Shown one piece after another: positions 17,883 through 26,975 of a DNA stretch of 64,000 nucleotides. This stretch comes from Candidatus Argoarchaeum ethanivorans (GTDB lineage Archaea > Halobacteriota > Methanosarcinia > Methanosarcinales > EX4572-44): assembly GCA_004193545.1 (NCBI GenBank), contig RPGO01000033.1, positions 67,841 to 131,840 on the forward strand. The letters run 5' to 3'. Under the pieces are notes generated by a model, which saw only the letters and a program-made list of their open reading frames with translations, did not search any database and was not told where the DNA came from. Each line of letters starts with the position of its first letter. The first letter of the stretch is position 1. The position numbers and the translations under genes are program-made.

Positions 17883-18508
17883 AAACGCACCTTCCACTTT
17901 TTATAGACGTTCGTGGCAGAAAAATTGTGATATTTGGTGGTGGTGCTGTTGGTAAAAGAAAGGCTTCACTGTTTTCACAGTATGCAGATGTGACTGTCGT
18001 CAGTAAAGATTTTATTAAAGAGTTCCAACACTTGAAAAACAAGGTAACTCTCATTGAATCAGGAGAAATCACAGAGGAATTGATAGAATCTTATGTGAAG
18101 GATGCTTTTCTCGTTGTACCCTCTACAAACAACAGAGACTTGAATGAAGCAATAGAACGTCTTGCAAAAGAACATGGTGCACTGGTTAACAGGGTGGATA
18201 AAGTCTCAGAAGTTATTGTGCCATCTGTAATCCACCGCGGCAGCATCACGATTGCTATTTCAACTGATGCTCTAAGCCCGGCTCTTTCCAGGTATATGCG
18301 CAAACGAGTTGAAGAGGTGATTACCCCGGAGTTTGGCATGATGGCGAAACTGCAAAATGAGATGCGGGAAATCCTGAAAAAAGAAATTACGAGTCAACAT
18401 GAACGCAAAAGAATACTCTTATGTATTCTTAATGATGAAACCATCTGGCTTGCTCTTGGAGAATCTTATGAAAAGGCACACTCTCTATCTATGTCGTACA
18501 TAAGCTGA
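17879..18508 (+). CDS. Precorrin-2 dehydrogenase / sirohydrochlorin ferrochelatase-like
   Basis: It oxidises precorrin-2 to sirohydrochlorin with NAD+, and relatives (Met8, CysG N-terminal part) can also insert iron. The protein has 209 residues. The NAD loop is IVIFGGGAVGKRKASLF near the start, then VVPSTNNRDLNEAI, the IVPSVIHRGSITIAISTDALSPALS block with the catalytic-type aspartate, and a helical dimerisation tail. It starts at a TTG that overlaps the previous stop (TTGA). With the Ahb subunit it forms a two-gene operon leading to sirohaem and haem. Confidence 0.9.
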   Translation: MKTHLPLFIDVRGRKIVIFGGGAVGKRKASLFSQYADVTVVSKDFIKEFQHLKNKVTLIESGEITEELIESYVKDAFLVVPSTNNRDLNEAIERLAKEHGALVNRVDKVSEVIVPSVIHRGSITIAISTDALSPALSRYMRKRVEEVITPEFGMMAKLQNEMREILKKEITSQHERKRILLCILNDETIWLALGESYEKAHSLSMSYIS

Positions 18509-18920
18509 ATGCTACTTGGAGATTTCCCGGAAGAGGCTGTCAAATTACCCCGTGAATTTCGTGTTTCTAATTTGACGGTTATATGTCCTGTTGGTGGTTT
18601 CCTTGGTTTTTATCCTGAAAAAATGTCTTGTTAAGTAGAATTGTGATTTTATCTGGTTTTTTTGTAGTTGTATAAGTTTGATTTAGTCAAAAAGGTTGAT
18701 AGCTGTGGCTATCTTGTTTTTTCAGGCTTGTTGTTTGGTTTGGTTAGACGTAGTTTTCGACCTGGTTGTATATTCAGGTCTAATGTCTGCTGTTCTTAGG
18801 TTTGAACGCATGAAAAAAATTAGAGTTCTGGCATAACACCTGGGGAGTTTACAGCCCCCGAAAATCGAAAAGCCTTTATGTAATGATATAATGATATTTT
18901 TTGGCATGAGGTAAGGATAA
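18509..18920. other. Intergenic region with an IS-end-like repeat and a promoter
   Basis: No gene is visible in 18509-18920. From about 18768 to 18840 the sequence (TGTATATTCAGGTCTAATG, then TTAGAGTTCTGGCATAACACC) is repeated with few changes at 28433-28506. It runs into AACACCTGGGGAGTTTACAG, which is the same motif as the end of the decayed IS at 3.45 kb. I read it as a solo element end. The last 50 bases hold the promoter of the next gene. Confidence 0.6.
18863..18916 (+). promoter_or_regulatory. Promoter and ribosome-binding site of the binding-protein fusion
   Basis: CGAAAAG and CCTTTATG at about 18866-18880 form a BRE/TATA pair roughly 45 bases before the ATG at 18921. GAGGT at 18908-18912 lies in a purine-rich run eight bases before the ATG and is a good Shine-Dalgarno sequence. 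Confidence 0.55.
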
Positions 18921-21182
18921 ATGAAAAAAGCAACAAAAATAGCGGTAACACTGGTATTGGTTGCGGTGTTACTAATCGTAGTATCTTCTTTCTTGTGGGA
19001 AGAAAGGGAACCCAAGTTAGAGGTGGCTGTCCTCCATATTGGTCCCATAGGGGACTATGGCTGGACTTACGAAGCTCACTTGGGGGCTCAGGGGATGGCT
19101 GATGCGTTACCCTATGTCGAACTCTCAGAAAGGAAGGAGGCTTGTGGCCCCGATGCTCCACAGATAATAAGGGAATATGCTGAGGTTGGAAACAAAGTAA
19201 TCTTCTGTCACAGTTACAATTTCGGTGAATATATCGAAGAAGTAGCTCCAGATTACCCCGATGTCATATTCATGTGGGGGGCGGGAGTTGAGAAAAAGGC
19301 TCCTAATGCAGGCATATATTTTGGAAGAATGTATGAAGCCAGATTCTTGACGGGAATAGTCGCTGGCGCCATGACCGAGACAAACAAGATCGGCTACGCC
19401 GCTCCCCTTCCAACATCTGAAGTGGTAAGGGGCATTGATGCCTTTGCCCGTGGGGTTGCCTCTGTTAATCCCGACACCAAGGTCTATGTAGAGTGGGTAG
19501 GCGAATGGTATAACCCACCAAAAGAGAAGGAAACAGCTTTATCCCTTATTGACAGAGGATGCGACATTATCACCCATCATACCGATTCTTATGCGCCAGG
19601 GGAGGCAGCAGAAGAAAGAGGAGTCTATTTCATAAGTTATCACTCAGACATGAGGAGATTTGCCCCAGACGTGTTTCTAACCGGCACTGTTTGGAACTGG
19701 ACTCCCGCCATGACCGATATTGTAGAAGCTGTACACAACAGAACATGGAGCGAACATCCAAGCCAGGACTGGTGGTATGGACTGGCCGAGGGAGGGGTAC
19801 AACTCGCACCCTTCAGTGATTTGGTTCCCGATGATGTGAAGGAAATGGTTAAAGAGAAGAAACAAGCGATTATCAAGGGAAAGTTTGAAGTCTTTCCCGG
19901 GATGACTGATGAGGAACTACGAGAGATTTATTATTTTGAACCGAATGTAGTGGGCGAGCTTCCTGTAAAAGAGGCTGAAGAGGTAATAAAAATCGGTGCT
20001 ATATACCCTCTTACTGGCACCCTGGCTACAACCGGTGCAGATGTTAAGAATGGAGTCCTGCTTGCAGTGGACATAATTAACAATGAGCATAAAATTGATC
20101 TTCCATTAGCCAGGTCAAAAGGCATTGATTCACTTGATGGAGCAAAGATCGAGATTGTGTTTGGAGATAGTCAAGGCTCTCCGTCAGCAGGTAAGTCTGA
20201 GGCAGAGAGACTTATCGAGAAGGAAAAAGTGGTCGCGCTAATAGGATGTTACCAGAGTTTAGTTACTGCTGAGGCAAGTCAAATTGCTGAGGACAAAGGA
20301 ACACCTTTCCTCACTGCTTTATCAAGTGCTCCCAGCCTTACACAGCGAGGATTCAACTGGTTTTTTAGAACTACTCCTAACGACAAAACCTTCGTTCAGA
20401 ACTTCTACCAGTTTCTTCAAGATGTTCGGAAAGAGAAAGGCGTAAAGGTAGAGAAGTTGGGAATAGTGCATGAAAACTCGGTGTGGGGGTCGGAGTTTGC
20501 CGCGTATGCAGAGCAGTATGCCAAGGAATATGGCTACCAAGTAGTGGAGAACGTTTTCTATCCTGCGGATGCAACAAATGTAACCAATGAGGTTCAACGA
20601 TTCAAAGATGCCCATCCTGATGTGGTGATGCAAGCATCCTATATTAACGACGCAACTCTTTATATGCAGACCTATAAAGATATGAACTTTAGTCCAGATG
20701 CCATTTTGGCAAATGGAGTAGGATTTATCGCACCAGAATTTCTCCAAACACTTGGAGATGATGGTAATTACATTCTTACACGAGCAACGTGGTCTAATGA
20801 CTTAGCAGAGGCAAAACCGTTAGTGGGAACTGTCAATCAGATGTTTATGGAACGCTACGGAGCAAATATGACCGGCAACTCAGCCCGTGCTTTCACTGGG
20901 ATGTTGGTCTTAGCCGATGCCATTAATAGAGCGGGATCAACTGATTCTGAGGCAATCCGAGAAGCTCTTCTGGAGACAAATGTGTCTGGCGATAAGCTCA
21001 TAATGTCCTGGGATGGGGTCAAGTTTGACCATGAGACGCATCAGAATACCTTGGGAAAAGGCATAATCTGTCAGATCATTGATCAAGAATATTACACTGT
21101 GTGGCCATGGGATATTGCCACGAAAGAGCTCATCTGGCCTATTCCAACATGGGAGGAAAGAGAGCAAATGAAGTTTATTTAA
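18921..21182 (+). CDS. Fusion of a Bmp/PnrA-like and a LivK-like solute-binding protein
   Basis: A 753-residue secreted or membrane-anchored protein. Residues 1-25 form one hydrophobic segment without a lipobox cysteine. Residues about 33-340 match the basic membrane protein (PnrA-like) binding family: HIGPIGDYGWTYEAHLGAQG, VIFCHSYNFGEYIEEVAPDYPDV, IVAGAMTETNKIGYA and GRMYEARFLTGI. Residues about 355-753 match the branched-chain amino acid type (Peripla_BP_6) family: IKIGAIYPLTGTLATTGAD, IEIVFGDSQGSPSAGKSEAE, IGCYQSLVTAEASQIAED and VGFIAPEFLQTLG. Both parts seem complete. Bmp domains usually bind nucleosides, LivK domains amino acids or amides. No permease or ATPase gene is adjacent, so it may act as a sensor or with a distant transporter. 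Such a tandem fusion is unfamiliar to me. Confidence 0.85.
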   Translation: MKKATKIAVTLVLVAVLLIVVSSFLWEEREPKLEVAVLHIGPIGDYGWTYEAHLGAQGMADALPYVELSERKEACGPDAPQIIREYAEVGNKVIFCHSYNFGEYIEEVAPDYPDVIFMWGAGVEKKAPNAGIYFGRMYEARFLTGIVAGAMTETNKIGYAAPLPTSEVVRGIDAFARGVASVNPDTKVYVEWVGEWYNPPKEKETALSLIDRGCDIITHHTDSYAPGEAAEERGVYFISYHSDMRRFAPDVFLTGTVWNWTPAMTDIVEAVHNRTWSEHPSQDWWYGLAEGGVQLAPFSDLVPDDVKEMVKEKKQAIIKGKFEVFPGMTDEELREIYYFEPNVVGELPVKEAEEVIKIGAIYPLTGTLATTGADVKNGVLLAVDIINNEHKIDLPLARSKGIDSLDGAKIEIVFGDSQGSPSAGKSEAERLIEKEKVVALIGCYQSLVTAEASQIAEDKGTPFLTALSSAPSLTQRGFNWFFRTTPNDKTFVQNFYQFLQDVRKEKGVKVEKLGIVHENSVWGSEFAAYAEQYAKEYGYQVVENVFYPADATNVTNEVQRFKDAHPDVVMQASYINDATLYMQTYKDMNFSPDAILANGVGFIAPEFLQTLGDDGNYILTRATWSNDLAEAKPLVGTVNQMFMERYGANMTGNSARAFTGMLVLADAINRAGSTDSEAIREALLETNVSGDKLIMSWDGVKFDHETHQNTLGKGIICQIIDQEYYTVWPWDIATKELIWPIPTWEEREQMKFI

Positions 21183-21266
21183 AATTATGCATTAGCATTT
21201 CAGTATGGGAAAGCCAAAGAAGAGAGTTTCTCCGCGGATCGCCAGCCGTGTGATTTTTCCATGGGT

Positions 21267-22658
21267 TTATCGAATCAATTTCAATAACCCATCCACTTTC
21301 TTTACATCCGCCTCTCGTTCCTGCTTTTCGAATAGCTTCTTTGCAGTTTTTAGTTCTTTCTTTGCTTCTTCTGGTCTTTCTGTTTCTGAGAGAAGAATGC
21401 CAAGATTATTATGAGCTTCTGCAAAATCCGGGTTTATTCGTATCGCTTCCCTGTACTCTCCCTCTGCTTCATTGAATCGTTTTGAACCTTTAAGCAAAAT
21501 CCCGAGATTACCATGAGCTTCTGCAAAATCCGGGTTTATTCGTATTGCTTCTCTCCATTCTTTCTCTGCTTCATCGAATTGTTTTAAATCTTTAAGCAAA
21601 TCCCCAAGATTACCATGAGCTTCTGCAAAATCCGGGTTTATTCGTATCGCTTCCCTGTACTCTCCCTCTGCTTCATTGAATCGTTTTAAATTATGAAGCA
21701 AAATCCCAAGATTGATATGAGCTTCTACATAATCTGGGTTTATTCGTATTGCTCCCCTGTACTCTTTTTCTGCTTCATTGAATCGTTTTGAGCCTTTAAG
21801 CAAAATCCCGAGATTGATATGAGCTTCTGCAAAATCCGGGTTTATTCGTATTGCTCCCCTGTACTCTTTTTCTGCTTCACCAAATCGTTTTAAATTATAA
21901 AACAAAATCCCGAGATTGTAATGAGCTTCTGCATAATCTGGATTTAGCTTTATCACGTTTCTCAATTCTTCTTCAGAATCTTCGTATCTCCCAGCGTAAT
22001 AATAAACATTGGCTTTATTGAAACGACCTACTGCAGTCAGATGTTTGACCTTATCCATGGCGTCTATTATTTCATTCATCTCTTTGATAGATTCCTTGTT
22101 TTCTCCAATTACAAGCTCACCAAGAGGAATATTTGATTCCACAATCAGCTTTGATACCGCTATTGTTTCTTCTGTCTTTTCTGGACTGATCTGTTCTCCC
22201 ACCAGCCTCTCAACGTTCTCGATTGCAGCTTTCAAAGATTTGCTTTTTTCCAGTTCTTCTATAATCTCTTTTTTATCTGACTCTCCAGCATACCCTACAA
22301 AAGTAGTGCCCTTCTTATCAGAAATGTCCTGGTCGAGATCTATGTGTGTATTCGTATTTTTGAAAAGAATTGCCGGGATACCAAGTCCATCCATAATCCC
22401 CCACTCATAGCTGATGTTGTGCCTCAATTCATTATAAACAACAATTCCAAAACCACAGGATTTAATCACCTGCAGGATTCCTTTATCGAGCTTTTCGCCT
22501 GCTTGAGCCATTCTCCCGGTCTTAATCTCAAACCCCCTTCCTTTAAAATAGTCTGAAATTATCTGTTCAATCCCGCCTGGAGAATTCCCGAAAGTGTAAG
22601 ATAGATTCAGGAAGCATGATTTTGGATTTCTGGGAAGCTTAATGTCAGACGGCATCAT
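21267..22658 (-). CDS. TPR protein with a nucleotide-binding, deoxyribosyltransferase-like head
   Basis: A 463-residue protein without signal or membrane segments. Residues 1-125 look like a nucleoside 2-deoxyribosyltransferase/TIR-like fold: SCFLNLSYTFGNSPGG, EQIISDYFKGRGFEI, SCGFGIVVYNE, and SYEWGIMDGLGIPAILF, which parallels the YELGIA.ALGKP pattern of that fold. A helical linker follows. Residues about 205-440 are seven tetratricopeptide repeats with the unit NPDFAEAHINLGILL and KRFNEAEKEYRGAIRI, several nearly identical at DNA level (102-base period). The head could be an enzyme or a ligand sensor, with the TPRs holding a partner. The gene is divergent from the glucoamylase gene, 84 bases away. 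A TIR-related defence role is possible but unproven. Confidence 0.75.
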   Translation of the reverse strand: MMPSDIKLPRNPKSCFLNLSYTFGNSPGGIEQIISDYFKGRGFEIKTGRMAQAGEKLDKGILQVIKSCGFGIVVYNELRHNISYEWGIMDGLGIPAILFKNTNTHIDLDQDISDKKGTTFVGYAGESDKKEIIEELEKSKSLKAAIENVERLVGEQISPEKTEETIAVSKLIVESNIPLGELVIGENKESIKEMNEIIDAMDKVKHLTAVGRFNKANVYYYAGRYEDSEEELRNVIKLNPDYAEAHYNLGILFYNLKRFGEAEKEYRGAIRINPDFAEAHINLGILLKGSKRFNEAEKEYRGAIRINPDYVEAHINLGILLHNLKRFNEAEGEYREAIRINPDFAEAHGNLGDLLKDLKQFDEAEKEWREAIRINPDFAEAHGNLGILLKGSKRFNEAEGEYREAIRINPDFAEAHNNLGILLSETERPEEAKKELKTAKKLFEKQEREADVKKVDGLLKLIR

Positions 22659-22742
22659 TGTTTACTCCAGGCAGATATTATTTATACATTGCTCTAACCC
22701 AATAGAAGAAGTTATATATTGTTGTTGTTCATCATTCCTTCT

Positions 22743-24746
22743 ATGCCACGTGATATTCCGGTTGGCAATGGCAACCTTCTGGTGAATTTTGATAATAATT
22801 ACCAGATTCGTGATATTTACTATCCTTATGTTGGTATGGAGAATCATAGCGTTGGTTTTCCTTTCAGGTTTGGTGTGTGGGCAGACGGTGAGTTTTCATG
22901 GATGGGTGATGCATGGGAAAAGAGTTTGAAGTATCTTCCTGAGACACTGGTTACTGACGTGCATGTAGTTAATCGCCAGCTCGGGATCGAACTTGCATGT
23001 AACGATGCTGTTGATATTGGGAGGAATGTGTTCATCCGCCGCATCAATATAATAAATTTATTTGATAAGAAACGGGATGTCAGGTTGTTTTTTCACCACG
23101 ATTTTCGAATTATGGAAAACGCTTTTGGAGATACTGCAAGCTATGATCCTGCTACCAATAGTATCATTCACTACAAGGGAAAGAGGTATTTTCTTGTCAG
23201 TGTTCATAGGAAGGGGGGGAAAGGTATTGACCAGTTCGCCACAGGCTACAAGCAGTTTGGCGACTTCGAAGGTACATGGAAGGATGCTGAAAATGGTGTT
23301 TTGGGCGGGAATCCAATTGCACAGGGATCTGTTGACTCCACGGTTGGTGCAAATATCGAGGTTGAAGCTTCAGGTAATGCTCTACTGTATTATGTTATTA
23401 TCGTCGGTAAACACTATAATGATGTCAGGGCAACGCACAAGGATTTACTCAGGAGAAGTCCAAACTATTTTATCTCTCGTACTGAGAACTACTGGAGGAT
23501 GTGGGTAAATAAGACTGATTTTAATTTTGTAGGCTTGCCAGGGCCAGTTGTTGAATTGTTCAAGAAAAGTTTACTTATCCTCAGAACGCAGATTGATAAT
23601 CATGGTGCTATTATCGCTGCAAACGATACTGACATTTTACACTTTGGGCGGGACACCTACAGTTATATGTGGCCAAGAGATGGTGCCCTTGTAGCTTATG
23701 CACTTGGTTTGTCGAACAATCCTGATATTGCAGAGCGTTTTTTTACGTTTTGCTCGGATGTGGTGATGAATATTGGCTTTTTGTCTCACAAGTACAATCC
23801 GGACGGATCTATCGGAAGTTCATGGCATCCGTGGCTTTCTGATGGCAAAAAGGTTCTCCCGATACAGGAAGATGAAACTGGTCTTGTGCTGTGGGCACTC
23901 TGGAAGCACTTTGAGCGTTTTCGCAATATTGATTTTATCCGTTCCCTGTACACCCCATTAATTACCCGTGCTGCCGATTTTATGGTCAACTATCGACACA
24001 CACCAACAGGTCTTCCGGATCAGTCGTATGATTTGTGGGAGGAGCGCAGAGGTATTCATGCATTCACTACATCAACGGTGTATGCTGGTTTACTGGCTGC
24101 TTCTCGTTTTGCTGAGCTATTTATGGATACTGATGCCCATAAGAGGTACACAATAGCTGCTAATGAGATTAAGTCATCCATGAGCAAGTATTTGTATAGC
24201 AAAGAGCTGAATCGTTTCGTTCGGATGATTGTTCCGAAAGATGGTGGATTTGATATAGATACTACGATTGATGCAAGCCTGTACGGCATTTTTAAGTTTG
24301 GGATGTATGAGACATCTGACCCACGCGTGGTAAACACGATGAAAGCTATTGAGGACGTGTTGCTGGTTAAAACTGACATTGGCGGTGTTGCTCGCTATGA
24401 AAATGATTATTATCACCGTGTGAGTGAAGACATTAAGAATGTGCCAGGCAACCCCTGGTTTATTTGCACCCTGTGGCTTGCACAGTATTACATCGCGCAT
24501 GCACGTACCTTAAAAGGGTTGAAACTTGCAATCCCCACTATTGAATGGGCTGTAAAACACGCCATGCCTTCCGGAATACTTGCTGAGCAGTTAGATCCTT
24601 ATACTGTCGAACCACTGTCAGTCAGCCCACTCACATGGAGTCATGGTGAGTTTGTTACTACCGTTATGGAGTTTATTGAAAAAACAAAAAGTTTAACTGT
24701 GTCCACTATTTTAGAATCATATCACGCTGACCTGATTAAAACTTGA
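22743..24746 (+). CDS. Glycoside hydrolase family 15 (glucoamylase-like)
   Basis: A 667-residue archaeal GH15 enzyme that hydrolyses alpha-glucans or oligosaccharides from non-reducing ends, probably glycogen or trehalose-like sugars. An N-terminal beta-sandwich (DIPVGNGNLLVNFDNNYQIRD) is followed by an (alpha/alpha)6 barrel with YSYMWPRDGALV, the catalytic-region EDETGLVLWALW, DLWEERRGIHAFTT with the putative acid Glu, NPWFICTLWLAQYY, and AEQLDPYT then SPLTWSHGEF. I start at the ATG at 22743 (MPRDIPVGNGN), as relatives do, not at the earlier in-frame codon at 22719. There is no signal peptide, so it acts in the cytoplasm. Confidence 0.93.
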   Translation: MPRDIPVGNGNLLVNFDNNYQIRDIYYPYVGMENHSVGFPFRFGVWADGEFSWMGDAWEKSLKYLPETLVTDVHVVNRQLGIELACNDAVDIGRNVFIRRINIINLFDKKRDVRLFFHHDFRIMENAFGDTASYDPATNSIIHYKGKRYFLVSVHRKGGKGIDQFATGYKQFGDFEGTWKDAENGVLGGNPIAQGSVDSTVGANIEVEASGNALLYYVIIVGKHYNDVRATHKDLLRRSPNYFISRTENYWRMWVNKTDFNFVGLPGPVVELFKKSLLILRTQIDNHGAIIAANDTDILHFGRDTYSYMWPRDGALVAYALGLSNNPDIAERFFTFCSDVVMNIGFLSHKYNPDGSIGSSWHPWLSDGKKVLPIQEDETGLVLWALWKHFERFRNIDFIRSLYTPLITRAADFMVNYRHTPTGLPDQSYDLWEERRGIHAFTTSTVYAGLLAASRFAELFMDTDAHKRYTIAANEIKSSMSKYLYSKELNRFVRMIVPKDGGFDIDTTIDASLYGIFKFGMYETSDPRVVNTMKAIEDVLLVKTDIGGVARYENDYYHRVSEDIKNVPGNPWFICTLWLAQYYIAHARTLKGLKLAIPTIEWAVKHAMPSGILAEQLDPYTVEPLSVSPLTWSHGEFVTTVMEFIEKTKSLTVSTILESYHADLIKT

Positions 24747-24810
24747 CTTCAAAGTAAGGAACAGTGACATTTTTTATATCATAGTGTTGTTAAGCATTCC
24801 TGTTTATACA

Positions 24811-25623
24811 ATGGTTTTTAATTATATCTTATGGCTTTCTCTTGGCATGCTGATCCTTGCTGCCATTCTTCCGTCCAAAAAACGCTATAAGTCTTTCATT
24901 GGTGGTGCAGGCTGGATACTATTCTCTCTTCACTGGTTTTCCAAGCCATTTCATTATCTCGCAATCGGTGATTACTTTAATAGCGTGGCAACGATTGTAG
25001 CAGCGGTATTGTGTGTATTTCTTGGCATCTATTTGCTGCTGCACAGTACCAGTGCACCGAACTCTCAATTAAAGCAGGTTTTTCGTGCCACAAACGCCAC
25101 TGCCATCGGCGGCGCGATTTATTTTATGTTTGCAGAGATTCCATCTCTTAATTACTGGCTTATTGCAAATGTAACAAGTCAAACAGAATGGCTGCTCAAT
25201 TTGACAGGTTTTTTTCCGATTCGTTCGAGCTGGAATGTCATAAACTTGAATAACGAGGGAGTAGAGATCATTCTTGCATGTACTGCCATCGAAAGCATTG
25301 CTCTCTTTGCAGGAGTCACTCTTGCATGTATTGATGCGTCATTCAAACGCGCAATCCTTGCTTTTCTTGCATCTGTGCCTGTCATATACCTGTTGAATCT
25401 GCTGCGAAACGTGTTTGTTATTATAGCCTATGGTTTTGCATGGTTTGGCAGTCCGGATTACAGCTTCTATCTTGCACACCATGTGATAGCCAAGATTGGC
25501 TCAACCATTGTACTTTTTGTGATCGCCTATGTGGTACTAAAAATCCTACCTGAACTATTAGACATGATTGATGGTATTTTTAACATGGTTAAAAGCAGCA
25601 TCAAACGGTATATCGGGGGCTGA
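24811..25623 (+). CDS. artA: Archaeosortase A
   Basis: A multi-spanning membrane protease/transpeptidase that removes a C-terminal PGF-type sorting signal and attaches the protein to lipid. About eight helices are visible. The catalytic set of the exosortase/archaeosortase family is present: Cys in ILACTAIESIALFAG, Arg in LLNLLRNVFVIIAY, His in LAHHVIAKIGSTIVL. A GTG at 24784 would add nine residues; I prefer the ATG at 24811 (MVFNYILW). It is followed at 3 bases by pssD and pssA, which make archaetidylethanolamine. In Haloferax these two lipid genes are needed for ArtA-dependent lipid anchoring, so the cluster is functionally coherent. Confidence 0.92.
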   Translation: MVFNYILWLSLGMLILAAILPSKKRYKSFIGGAGWILFSLHWFSKPFHYLAIGDYFNSVATIVAAVLCVFLGIYLLLHSTSAPNSQLKQVFRATNATAIGGAIYFMFAEIPSLNYWLIANVTSQTEWLLNLTGFFPIRSSWNVINLNNEGVEIILACTAIESIALFAGVTLACIDASFKRAILAFLASVPVIYLLNLLRNVFVIIAYGFAWFGSPDYSFYLAHHVIAKIGSTIVLFVIAYVVLKILPELLDMIDGIFNMVKSSIKRYIGG

Positions 25624-25626
25624 TCT

Positions 25627-26241
25627 ATGATTGCAAAAGGCTGTGCACAAATATTGTCCACACTGGTTATTATCAGCTTTATATCAGGTATTCTTTACCT
25701 AGTTTATCATAGTGTATTAGCACTGACACTGTTTCTGTTTTTTACCGTATTTACTCTTTTCTCACTCTTCTTTTTCAGGGATCCTGAAAGGCATGCTGGT
25801 GGTGATCATTGGGACATGGTCGCCCCTGCAGATGGGATAGTAATGTCTTGTACGGGACACGGAGTCTCGATTTTTATGAATCTTCACGATGTGCATGTTA
25901 ATCGTGCCCCCATTGATGGAATAGTGAAATGTATTAAACATGAATCTGGCAGTTATGTCCCTGCATTTAAAAAAGAGTCAAAAAATAATGAGCGAAACCA
26001 TATATTACTTGAGAGTATATATGGTAATGTGTTAGTCACTCAAATCGCTGGTGTGGTTGCCCGTCGTATCGTTACATATATAACGAAAGACAGTAAAGTT
26101 GTAAAAGGAGAACGCATCGGGATGATTCGATATGGTTCAAGGGTGGACGTCACAGTCCCTCCCGGATGTGATATACTGGTATCAGATGGTGATAAAGTTC
26201 GATGTGGCGAAACAATAATTGCAAGAGCTGTTGAATATTGA
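25627..26241 (+). CDS. pssD: Archaetidylserine decarboxylase
   Basis: A 204-residue PSD-family enzyme that turns archaetidylserine into archaetidylethanolamine at the membrane. Two N-terminal membrane helices are followed by FFRDPER, VAPADGIV, IFMNLHDVHVNRAPIDG, and the C-terminal self-cleavage site region IRYGSRVDV, where Gly-Ser is the expected pyruvoyl-forming bond. The last codon bases overlap the TTG start of pssA. The gene lies between artA and pssA. Confidence 0.92.
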   Translation: MIAKGCAQILSTLVIISFISGILYLVYHSVLALTLFLFFTVFTLFSLFFFRDPERHAGGDHWDMVAPADGIVMSCTGHGVSIFMNLHDVHVNRAPIDGIVKCIKHESGSYVPAFKKESKNNERNHILLESIYGNVLVTQIAGVVARRIVTYITKDSKVVKGERIGMIRYGSRVDVTVPPGCDILVSDGDKVRCGETIIARAVEY

Positions 26242-26936
26242 CTGAGTCAGAACACATATTATATTCTATCAGTAAGGCAGACCTGGTAACCCTTGTCAAT
26301 GCTTCCATGGGTTTTTTAGCAATGATATTCTTAATAAACAATAACTTCGATTTTGCAGCGATTCTTATCATCCTTGCTTCTATTGCTGATGGTGTTGATG
26401 GTGCTGTATCAAGACGGTCTTCCATGGGTCCACTTGGAAAGAACCTTGACTCACTATCAGATGCTATATCTTTTGGCATGGTTCCGGCAGTTGCATCCTA
26501 CTTATTGTTAGAGCCAGTGGTTGGAATTATGGCTTCTCTATTTTCAATATTGTTTTTATCATGTGGGCTGCTTCGATTAGCAAGATTCAATATTTCGGCA
26601 TCAGATAATTTTCAGGGCGTTCCAATAACAGCAGCAGGACTCATTGTAATGCTTTTTTTAATCCAGAGAGGAGAAACCGAACTATTCCCCTATCTATTGA
26701 TGATTCTCTTGACCGTTCTTTCTCTTTTGATGGTTAGCAGGTTCACATACCCTAAGATAAAGGATGTTCGAGTTGCTGGAATACTTGTGATGATGATGGC
26801 GTCCACCATAGTAGTTTATGCTGTTAGAAAAGATGCACTCCAGTTATTTGCAAACGTGCTGCTGGTAATGATGCTGTCCTATATACTTGCTCCTACAATT
26901 GGTTTCCCACGTGAAAAGAATCCACAAGAAGCGTGA
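26238..26936 (+). CDS. pssA: Archaetidylserine synthase (CDP-alcohol phosphatidyltransferase)
   Basis: A 232-residue membrane enzyme that transfers the CDP-activated archaeol lipid to serine. The CDP-alcohol motif is DGVDGAVSRRSS, followed by GKNLDSLSD, with the three aspartates in place; ISFGMVPAV is typical of the PssA group. About seven membrane segments are visible. It begins at TTG overlapping the pssD stop, so artA, pssD and pssA are one operon. The product completes the substrate of PssD. Confidence 0.92.
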   Translation: MTESEHILYSISKADLVTLVNASMGFLAMIFLINNNFDFAAILIILASIADGVDGAVSRRSSMGPLGKNLDSLSDAISFGMVPAVASYLLLEPVVGIMASLFSILFLSCGLLRLARFNISASDNFQGVPITAAGLIVMLFLIQRGETELFPYLLMILLTVLSLLMVSRFTYPKIKDVRVAGILVMMMASTIVVYAVRKDALQLFANVLLVMMLSYILAPTIGFPREKNPQEA

Positions 26937-26975
26937 ATAATAGTATAATAATTCCAAATTAGTCTTACAATAATC

